NCBI GenBank assembly: GCA_900549495.1
Contig: UROL01000142.1
Location: 1-5,369 of the forward strand
Source: an uncultured Eubacteriales bacterium
Lineage (GTDB): Bacteria; Bacillota; Clostridia; Oscillospirales; Oscillospiraceae
Length of the DNA stretch: 5,369 nt
Direction of reading: 5' to 3'
This document shows positions 1-4,569 of this stretch, piece by piece; the stretch's first letter is position 1; every line of letters begins with the position of its first letter. The position numbers were made by a program, and so were the translations under genes. The notes under the pieces are model-generated. The model did not search any database. It was not told where the DNA came from and saw only the letters and a list, made by a program, of their open reading frames with translations.

Positions 1-743
1 CCATAGCCGTCGGTGAGCTTGCGAATTTCCTCGCCCACGTCCATCTTGCCGGGATTCCATACCAAATCCGCACCAAATTCCTTGGCCTTGGCCAGCCGGT
101 TGTCCTGCATATCCAGGGCAATCAGCAGCTTGGGATTCTTCATCCGGGCATAGGTAATCATGCCCAGACCCAGGGTACCGGCACCGGAGATAACCACCAC
201 ATCCTCGTTGGTGATTTGGGCACGGTCCACACAGTGCTTGGAGCAGCCATAGGGCTCAATCAGCAGCGCATCCTCCAGGGACATTTCCTCGGGCACCCGG
301 GAAATGACAGACTCCTTGGGATAGCGGACATACTCGGCCATGCCGCCGTTGTTGGTGGACTGGAAGCCGAAGATGTTGTGGGGCTGGCACATCCAGTACC
401 GGCCGGTCTTGCAGAAACGGCACTTGCCGCAGGGCACAATCTGGTCGGCGGTGATACGGTCTCCCAGCTGGAAGCCGGTGACATTTTCGCCCATCTCCAC
501 AATCCGGCCAAAGAACTCGTGGCCGGGGATAAAGGGGGGCTTCACCCAGGCGGGCTGCACCTCGTCGCCCCAGAACATGGCGGCGCCGTGGCTGCACTTC
601 AAGTCTCCGGCGCAAATGCCGCAGGCCTCGGTTTTGATGATAATGTCATCCGGGCCGCAGACCGGGGTGGGATAGTCCGTCTCCAGCCGATACGTGTCCT
701 TGCCGTAGGCCACCAGTGCCTTCATGGTTTTTGGAATTGCCAT
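1..743 (-). CDS. Zinc-dependent alcohol/polyol dehydrogenase, erythritol/L-threitol dehydrogenase-like (partial, C-terminus off left edge)
   Basis: Cytoplasmic medium-chain dehydrogenase that should oxidise a polyol hydroxyl with NAD(+). It reads 247 codons from ATG at 743 to the window edge, about two thirds of the usual 340-370 residues. The N-terminal GroES-like domain has the catalytic zinc region ACGICAGD (C44), PGHE (H75, E76) and a later IEP (E163). The structural zinc lobe is C105, C108, C111, C119. The Rossmann domain follows with GAGTLG at 187-192 and D211 after the second strand, which favours NAD over NADP. The segment at about 52-73 (HGAAMFWGD, then KPPFIPGHEF) is an insertion I associate with erythritol/L-threitol dehydrogenases, so a tetritol or other polyol is the best substrate guess. 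The start is fixed by GGAGGT at 751-756, 7 nt upstream. It lies downstream of the ROK gene on the same strand but has its own promoter. Family is sure; substrate is inferred. Confidence 0.92.
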   Translation of the reverse strand, partial: MAIPKTMKALVAYGKDTYRLETDYPTPVCGPDDIIIKTEACGICAGDLKCSHGAAMFWGDEVQPAWVKPPFIPGHEFFGRIVEMGENVTGFQLGDRITADQIVPCGKCRFCKTGRYWMCQPHNIFGFQSTNNGGMAEYVRYPKESVISRVPEEMSLEDALLIEPYGCSKHCVDRAQITNEDVVVISGAGTLGLGMITYARMKNPKLLIALDMQDNRLAKAKEFGADLVWNPGKMDVGEEIRKLTDGY

Positions 744-750
744 CGTGATT

Positions 751-756
751 ACCTCC
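751..756 (-). promoter_or_regulatory. Ribosome binding site of the left dehydrogenase
   Basis: GGAGGT on the minus strand, 7 nt before the ATG at 743. It fixes the start of the dehydrogenase. The AGGAGG also forms two in-frame Arg codons of a six-codon mini-ORF described in the findings. Confidence 0.85.
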
Positions 757-766
757 TGAATAAAGC

Positions 767-779
767 CATTTTGTAAAAG
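767..779. repeat. Palindromic motif CATTTTGTAAAAG, copy 1 (candidate operator)
   Basis: A near-palindrome, TTTT-GT-AAAA, inside the 5' leader of the left dehydrogenase between its -10 element and its ribosome binding site. The same 13-mer with only the two central bases changed occurs at 895-907, on the other side of the promoter. Position and symmetry suit a repressor site; the ROK protein encoded next door is the obvious candidate. Binding is an inference, and A/T-rich palindromes also occur by chance. Confidence 0.4.
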
Positions 780-794
780 ACCTTTCTGTATCTA

Positions 795-823
795 ACTATA
801 CACGTTTCCTTGGAGAACGTCAA
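795..823 (-). promoter_or_regulatory. Sigma-A-type promoter for the left dehydrogenase
   Basis: On the minus strand TTGACG (818-823) and TATAGT (795-800) are separated by exactly 17 bp. Each hexamer has one mismatch to the housekeeping consensus. Transcription would start near 788, giving a leader of about 45 nt before the ATG at 743. This is the best promoter in the window. It means the dehydrogenase need not depend on read-through from the ROK gene, which ends 169 nt upstream of its start codon. Confidence 0.7.
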
Positions 824-861
824 TCAGCCAACCCTTACAAGATTTTTCGCCGCTTTTTTAT

Positions 862-885
862 GGAACGGGCAGTTCCGTAAAACGG
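862..885. repeat. Two overlapping short inverted repeats downstream of the ROK gene
   Basis: GGAAC-GGGCA-GTTCC (862-876) is followed by CCGT-AAA-ACGG (875-885), which shares two bases with it. Both could form small hairpins in the tail of the ROK transcript. On the minus strand neither is followed by a T-run (the next bases are ATAAAAAAGCGG), so this does not look like an intrinsic terminator. They could be regulator sites about 40 bp upstream of the dehydrogenase -35 element. Confidence 0.35.
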
Positions 886-894
886 ATACCCCCG

Positions 895-907
895 CATTTT
901 ACAAAAG
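895..907. repeat. Palindromic motif CATTTTACAAAAG, copy 2 (candidate operator)
   Basis: Second copy of CATTTT-NN-AAAAG, lying 5 bp beyond the ROK stop codon and 128 bp from copy 1. The core TTTTACAAAA is the exact reverse complement of the core of copy 1. The two copies bracket the promoter at 795-823, as operators that loop DNA can do. Function is inferred only. Confidence 0.4.
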
Positions 908-911
908 GGAT

Positions 912-2039
912 TCACACACCGTCCAGGAACTGGGAGATGAAGCCCAGGGCGGCGCCGGTAGCCACCGGCTCCTGGCGGTAGCGGCAGGGCAGAAGATAGT
1001 CCGCTTCCTCCTGGAAGGGATCCTGCCGGGCTGTCAGCTGCCGCAGCTGCTGCATATATGGCTCCATCCGGCTGCCCACATTGCCCCCCAGTATCACATT
1101 GCAGTCATACAGCATCCGCAGATTCCCCACAACCTGGGCCAGATGCTCCAAATAGCTCTGCCATACCGGCAATACCAGCGGGCTCTGCTGCTCCAGCAGG
1201 GCGAAAAACCGCTCCAGGCTCCCTCCGGCGGCATCCGCCAGCACTGCCCCGCCGCAATAGGGATCCACACACCCCCGGTTGCCGCAGTAGCACTGCCGCC
1301 CCCCGGGAACCAGCAGCATATGCCCCACCTCACAGGAGCGGAGATTGTCCCCCTCGTAGCTTTTTCCGCCCACATAGACGGAGCCGCCCACGCTGGCATT
1401 GAGCATAAGGTAGAAGGCGGTGGAGGGCTCCGGGGAATGCCAGACCTCCGCAAATCCGGCGGCGGCGGTATCGTGGCACAGGGCAGCCGGATAGGGGATC
1501 TGGGCAGCCAGCTCCGCCAGCGTCACCTGGGGAAAGCCCAAAAATGCACAGTAGCTCAGGGCCTGCTTGTCCCGGGTCAGCAGCCCGGGCAGGGCAATGC
1601 CCACCCCCAGAACCTGGGTGTCCTTCCCTCCGGCCAGGTGCACCGCCTCCTGCACCAGCTCCCCCAGCAGGGCCCCATAGGCCGGTGACCGGTCGAAGCT
1701 CTGGCTCCTGCGTAGTGTGCACAGCACCCGGCCCCGAAGGTCCAGGGCCACCGCCGTCACCTGACGGCGGGTGATGTCCAGCCCGACGGCAATCCGGGCC
1801 CGGCTGGCCAGGGCGTAGGCGGTGGCTCTCCGGCCTACGGTGCAGGCCATGGTTCCTGTCCGGCAAACCAAACCCAGCTCCGTCAGCTCCTTCAGGTTCT
1901 GGGTCACCGTAGGCAGGGACAGCCCCAGCTCCCCGGCAATCTGCTGCCGTGACCATTCGCCGCCCCGGCGGAACAGGGCGAACACCGCCCCCCGGTTTTT
2001 CTGCCGTATCTCGTTTTCCTTTCGGGGATCCGTTTCCAT
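912..2039 (-). CDS. ROK-family transcriptional regulator (XylR/NagC type)
   Basis: Cytoplasmic DNA-binding regulator of 375 residues, normal for ROK repressors. A winged helix-turn-helix spans about 15-65, with recognition region RQQIAGELGLSLPTVTQNLKEL (31-52) and the wing near VGRR (68-71). The sugar-kinase-like domain starts near residue 82. Its first phosphate motif reads VGLDITRRQV instead of the kinase DxGGT pattern, which argues against kinase activity. D190 of the (N)D motif is kept, and EVGH (237-240) with CYCGNRGC (250-257) gives the ROK zinc site, H240, C250, C252, C257. Two positions differ from the usual pattern: C236 where GExGH has G, and D259 where GCxE has E. The start at 2039 is chosen because AGGAGG lies 7 nt upstream; an in-frame extension to 2192 would cross the promoter region. 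It is divergent from the FAD oxidoreductase and upstream of the left dehydrogenase, so it probably controls both. The ligand, a sugar or polyol, is unknown. Confidence 0.93.
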   Translation of the reverse strand: METDPRKENEIRQKNRGAVFALFRRGGEWSRQQIAGELGLSLPTVTQNLKELTELGLVCRTGTMACTVGRRATAYALASRARIAVGLDITRRQVTAVALDLRGRVLCTLRRSQSFDRSPAYGALLGELVQEAVHLAGGKDTQVLGVGIALPGLLTRDKQALSYCAFLGFPQVTLAELAAQIPYPAALCHDTAAAGFAEVWHSPEPSTAFYLMLNASVGGSVYVGGKSYEGDNLRSCEVGHMLLVPGGRQCYCGNRGCVDPYCGGAVLADAAGGSLERFFALLEQQSPLVLPVWQSYLEHLAQVVGNLRMLYDCNVILGGNVGSRMEPYMQQLRQLTARQDPFQEEADYLLPCRYRQEPVATGAALGFISQFLDGV

Positions 2040-2046
2040 AAAGCCC

Positions 2047-2052
2047 CCTCCT
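2047..2052 (-). promoter_or_regulatory. Ribosome binding site of the ROK regulator
   Basis: AGGAGG on the minus strand, 7 nt before ATG at 2039. It decides the start against a longer in-frame reading that would begin near 2192. Confidence 0.85.
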
Positions 2053-2061
2053 TTTGGTAGA

Positions 2062-2067
2062 ATTATA
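2062..2067 (-). promoter_or_regulatory. -10 element for the ROK regulator gene
   Basis: A perfect TATAAT on the minus strand, 22 nt before the ATG. Transcription would start near 2055, leaving a leader of only about 16 nt that is mostly the ribosome binding site. No good -35 hexamer is seen at 16-18 bp (GAAAAA at 2085-2090), so the promoter may be weak or need an activator. The site could also be fortuitous. Confidence 0.4.
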
Positions 2068-2069
2068 CA

Positions 2070-2091
2070 AGAAAGCCCCGGCATTTTTTCT
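2070..2091. repeat. Imperfect inverted repeat AGAAA-N12-TTTCT over the ROK promoter (candidate operator)
   Basis: AGAAA at 2070-2074 and TTTCT at 2087-2091 are perfect arms 12 bp apart, with an off-centre GCC-CC-GGC inside. The repeat covers the spacer and -35 zone of the ROK promoter, where an autorepressor would bind. It does not share arms with the CATTTT-NN-AAAAG motif, so it may be unrelated or chance. Confidence 0.3.
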
Positions 2092-2140
2092 GCGAAATCT
2101 TGAGGCTCTGGCTCATTTCTTCGGACTCCTGCCGCCTTGC

Positions 2141-2170
2141 TTGCAAATGGGAGGGCGGATGCGGTATAAT
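2141..2170 (+). promoter_or_regulatory. Promoter for the FAD oxidoreductase gene
   Basis: TTGCAA (2141-2146, 4 of 6 consensus bases) and a perfect TATAAT (2165-2170) with an 18 bp spacer on the plus strand. Transcription would start near 2177, giving a leader of about 37 nt. It is divergent from the ROK promoter, with about 100 bp between the two -10 elements, which leaves room for a shared operator. Confidence 0.5.
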
Positions 2171-2195
2171 GAATCCATCCCCCAAGGGGCATTCA
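2170..2195 (+). repeat. Inverted repeat at the FAD oxidoreductase transcription start (candidate operator or leader hairpin)
   Basis: Outer arms TGAAT (2170-2174) and ATTCA (2191-2195) are perfect. Inside them CCCC-AA-GGGG (2180-2189) forms a second symmetric element whose centre is shifted by 2 bp. The repeat covers the expected transcription start and ends 3 bp before the ribosome binding site at 2199-2204. It could be an operator blocking initiation. Confidence 0.35.
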
Positions 2196-2198
2196 GAA

Positions 2199-2204
2199 AA
2201 GGAG
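2199..2204 (+). promoter_or_regulatory. Ribosome binding site of the FAD oxidoreductase
   Basis: AAGGAG, 9 nt before ATG at 2214. Another ATG at 2207 is only 2 nt away from it and opens a different frame that stops at 2263, so it is not the start. Confidence 0.7.
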
Positions 2205-2213
2205 CGATGAAGC

Positions 2214-3509
2214 ATGAAGCAGGTCACTCAGCAGCGCAGTGTTCCCGTCACCGGGAGCTATGATGTGGTTGTCTGCGGCGGCGGCCCCGCAGGCTGGATT
2301 GCCGCCGTGGCGGCAGCCAGAAGCGGCGCAAAAACCGCATTGATTGAACAGTTCGGCTTTGTGGGAGGCATGGCCACCGCCGGCCTGGTGCTGCCCATCA
2401 GCGTATTTACTTACAACGGAAAGCTGGTCTGCGGCGGCATTCCCTGGGAGTTCGTCCAGCGGATGGAGGCCCTTCGGGGCGCTCAGGTGGAAAAGCCCCT
2501 GGGCAATGTGGCCCACGACCCGGAAATCTATAAGCTGGTGGCCCAGCGGATGCTGCTGGAAGCAGGGGTGGAGCTGCATCTGCACTGCACCATCACCGGC
2601 TGTCTGCACCGGCAGGGGCATCTGAGCCATGTGATTTTCGACACCCGCCAGGGCCCCCAGGCATTTGAGGCCCGGTACGTCATCGATGCCACCGGCGATG
2701 GGGCGGTGTGCGCCCTGACCGATGTGCCAATGCAGACACCGGAAATGGCCCTACAGCCCGCCTCCCTGATTTTCTGCCTGGGCGGCGTGGATACCGATGC
2801 CCTGGGGGTGAACCACCACAGCCGCCAGGGGGTGAATATGCACCATGAGACGCTGCAAAAGGCCCTGCGGGCACTGGCCGAAACCGAGGATGTGCCCCAG
2901 TTCGGCGGCCCCTGGTTCTGCCACATTCTCCGCCCGGGCTTCACCCTGGTCAATGTCACCCGCACCTTTGCGGATATGGACAACCACCTGGATGCCACTG
3001 CCGCAGAGTGCAAGCTCCGGGAGGATGCCTTCCGCTTTGCTGAGCTGTTCCGCCGCCTGGACCCGGCCTTCCGGAACTGCTATCTGGCCTATACCGCCCC
3101 CACCGTGGGCACCCGGGAGACCCGGCATATCCGGGGCGTGCATGTCCTCACCGGCGAGGAGTACCTGAACCGGGAGCATTTCCCGGACACCGTGGCCCGC
3201 AGCGCCCACCCCATTGATATTCACAGCGCCAAGGATACCCACCAGCGCTGCACCTTCCTGGAGGATGCGGCCTATATTCCCTACCGCAGCCTGATTGTCC
3301 CCGGCTATGACAACCTGATTGTCCCCAGCCGCTGCCTCTCCGCCGACCAGATTGCCTCTGCCTCGGTGCGGGTGCAGGCCCCGATGATGTGCCTGGGCCA
3401 GGCTGCCGGACTGGCTGCCGCCATGTGCAGCCGGGAGGGCATCAGCGTCCACAATGTGGATATCCCCGCCCTGCGGGAGACCCTCACCGCCTGGGGGGCA
3501 GACCTGTAA
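2214..3509 (+). CDS. FAD-dependent oxidoreductase, FAD_oxidored (PF12831) family, substrate unknown
   Basis: A 431-residue soluble flavoprotein without a signal peptide or membrane segment. The N-terminus carries the FAD-binding Rossmann motif GGGPAG (22-27) with E45 at the end of the second strand to hold the ribose, followed by FVGGMATAGLV (49-59), the GGxxT-type block typical of this family. ATGDG at 159-163 is the second FAD motif. The C-terminal part has PYRSLIVPGYDNLIVPSRCLSAD, then the conserved APMMCLGQAAGLAAA stretch that closes the FAD site. Family members are common in carbohydrate gene clusters and are often mislabelled in databases; few have a known reaction. Here it stands alone on the plus strand, divergent from the ROK regulator and convergent with the epimerase. 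An oxidation of a sugar or polyol derivative is plausible but not shown by the sequence. Family call is firm; substrate is not. Confidence 0.9.
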   Translation: MKQVTQQRSVPVTGSYDVVVCGGGPAGWIAAVAAARSGAKTALIEQFGFVGGMATAGLVLPISVFTYNGKLVCGGIPWEFVQRMEALRGAQVEKPLGNVAHDPEIYKLVAQRMLLEAGVELHLHCTITGCLHRQGHLSHVIFDTRQGPQAFEARYVIDATGDGAVCALTDVPMQTPEMALQPASLIFCLGGVDTDALGVNHHSRQGVNMHHETLQKALRALAETEDVPQFGGPWFCHILRPGFTLVNVTRTFADMDNHLDATAAECKLREDAFRFAELFRRLDPAFRNCYLAYTAPTVGTRETRHIRGVHVLTGEEYLNREHFPDTVARSAHPIDIHSAKDTHQRCTFLEDAAYIPYRSLIVPGYDNLIVPSRCLSADQIASASVRVQAPMMCLGQAAGLAAAMCSREGISVHNVDIPALRETLTAWGADL

Positions 3510-3548
3510 CCGTACCGGGCGGTATCTCTGCCATTGTACCAGAAAATC

Positions 3549-3583
3549 CCCGGCACCACAATGCCATTGTTGCGGCAGCCGGG
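3549..3583 (-). terminator. Possible hairpin terminator for the epimerase operon
   Basis: Outer arms CCCGGC (3549-3554) and GCCGGG (3578-3583) enclose an inner inverted repeat ACAATG-C-CATTGT (3558-3570). Read on the minus strand the hairpin is followed by GATTTTCTGG, a short T-run, so it could end transcripts coming from the epimerase. The unpaired bases between the outer and inner arms are unequal (3 and 7 nt), which weakens the structure. It lies 102-136 nt after the epimerase stop. Confidence 0.35.
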
Positions 3584-3609
3584 AAAAAGGAAAGCCACAT
3601 ATCGAAGAC

Positions 3610-3665
3610 CCCCCGGAGCTTCCGACGCATTGCCGGAAGCTCCGGGGGCCTTTGCTTGCTTTTTG
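3610..3665 (+). terminator. Rho-independent terminator of the FAD oxidoreductase
   Basis: A perfect 15 bp stem, CCCCCGGAGCTTCCG (3610-3624) pairing with 3634-3648, closes a 9-nt loop. It is followed by a T-rich tract, CCTTTGCTTGCTTTTT (3650-3665). It lies 100 nt after the stop at 3509. On the opposite strand the hairpin is followed by a looser T-rich stretch, so it may also slow transcription arriving from the convergent epimerase gene. Confidence 0.85.
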
Positions 3666-3684
3666 GCTGGTGAAGTGGGGGAGC

Positions 3685-4554
3685 TTATCCCCACAGAGCC
3701 CGCAGGTACGCCACGGATTGGGCGGCATCCCGGTCCAGCTCCGCCTCCGTTGCGCCGTGGGACAGGTCCCGCCAGATGGAAATGTCCTTGCCCACCTGGC
3801 CGCCCATGGTGACAAAGGGCTCCATCACCACGTCCCCCTGGTAGTGAATCTGCTCCAGGGCCTTGCCAATCTCCACCCAGTCCATCCGGGTTCCGGGCCT
3901 GGGGGGACGGCGGTTGGCCTCACCCACATGGAAATGCCCCAGCAGGCTCCCGGCCAGACGAATGGCATCGGGGATGGAATCCTCCTCAATGTTCATGTGG
4001 AAGGTGTCCAGCATGACCTTCACATTGGGCTTGTCCACAGCCTTCACATACCCCACGCACTCGTAGCACTCGTTAATCATATAGCCCTCGAACCGGTTCA
4101 GGGACTCCATGTTCAGGGTGATGCCGTAGTCCGCCGCCATGTCTGCCAGGCGCTGCATCCGCCGGATGGAGCGGGCGGTGTCGCCGGGCTTGTCTATGGG
4201 AGCCTTGAAGTCCACCGGCCAATAGGAGTACAGGGCACCCCCCAGCCGGTCGATACCGGCCAGCTCCATTTTGCGGAACATGTCGGCATAGAAGGCGAAG
4301 GCCTTCTCCACTGCTGCGGCATCCTTGCTGGCCAGATTGTGCTCCGGCCGGGGGCCATAGCCGCCGGTGAGGCGCATACCGCAGTCCTTGGCCGCCTGGC
4401 CCAGCTCCAGGAAGAAGGCATCGTCCTCCCGCCAGAATGCCCCGGTGGCCACTTCCAGAATGTCAAAGCCCAGCCGGCTGCATTTTTTTACATAGGGGAT
4501 GAATTCGCCGCCCCATTCCTTTTCCCAGTAGGCGTAGTAGATTCCGTATTTCAT
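3685..4554 (-). CDS. Ketose 3-epimerase, D-psicose (allulose)/D-tagatose 3-epimerase family
   Basis: A 289-residue cytoplasmic TIM-barrel enzyme (AP-endonuclease-2-like sugar isomerase/epimerase) that inverts C3 of free ketohexoses, for example D-fructose/D-psicose or D-tagatose/D-sorbose, using a divalent metal, usually Mn or Co. The N-terminus MKYGIYYAYWEKEW and the block VMLDTFHMNIEEDSI (180-194) closely match, from memory, characterised clostridial psicose epimerases. All metal ligands are present: E150, D183, H209, E245, with E150 and E245 also the proton-transfer pair. Substrate-contact residues E156, H186 and R215 are kept, and W112 lies in GGALYSYWP. ATG at 4554 is the start: GGAGG at 4561-4565 is 6 nt away, whereas an in-frame TTG at 4560 would touch the binding site. 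It follows the right-hand dehydrogenase by 15 nt and is surely co-transcribed with it. The family is very secure; the preferred ketose cannot be read from sequence. Confidence 0.95.
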   Translation of the reverse strand: MKYGIYYAYWEKEWGGEFIPYVKKCSRLGFDILEVATGAFWREDDAFFLELGQAAKDCGMRLTGGYGPRPEHNLASKDAAAVEKAFAFYADMFRKMELAGIDRLGGALYSYWPVDFKAPIDKPGDTARSIRRMQRLADMAADYGITLNMESLNRFEGYMINECYECVGYVKAVDKPNVKVMLDTFHMNIEEDSIPDAIRLAGSLLGHFHVGEANRRPPRPGTRMDWVEIGKALEQIHYQGDVVMEPFVTMGGQVGKDISIWRDLSHGATEAELDRDAAQSVAYLRALWG

Positions 4555-4560
4555 GGGCAA

Positions 4561-4565
4561 CCTCC
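4561..4565 (-). promoter_or_regulatory. Ribosome binding site of the ketose 3-epimerase
   Basis: GGAGG on the minus strand, in the 15-nt gap after the dehydrogenase stop. Its spacing of 6 nt to ATG at 4554 rules out the TTG at 4560 as the start. Confidence 0.85.
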
Positions 4566-4569
4566 TGCT

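Noticed and set aside
216..776. A 186-codon open frame on the plus strand opposite the left dehydrogenase
   Set aside because: The minus-strand frame carries all zinc and NAD motifs of the dehydrogenase; this one has none and crosses that gene's start and ribosome binding site.
826..839. Possible catabolite-response element just upstream of the left promoter (minus strand TGTAAGGGTTGGCT)
   Set aside because: Three mismatches to the CRE consensus, including the central C of the CG and the final A, so it is not a credible CcpA site.
810..1688. A 292-codon open frame on the plus strand opposite the ROK gene
   Set aside because: A shadow frame; the composition is rich in Q, H, P and G, as expected for antisense of a GC-rich gene, and no ribosome binding site precedes it.
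2040..2192. N-terminal extension of the ROK protein by 51 residues
   Set aside because: It would translate the promoter and ribosome binding site of the gene. ATG at 2039 has a near-ideal AGGAGG, and ROK regulators normally start shortly before the helix-turn-helix.
2207..2263. An 18-codon frame starting at an ATG 7 nt before the FAD gene start
   Set aside because: The ribosome binding site is only 2 nt away from that ATG, and the frame has no recognisable content.
2751..3815. A 354-codon open frame on the minus strand opposite the FAD oxidoreductase
   Set aside because: A shadow frame produced by GC-rich codons. It overlaps the end of the epimerase on the same strand and shows no family motif.
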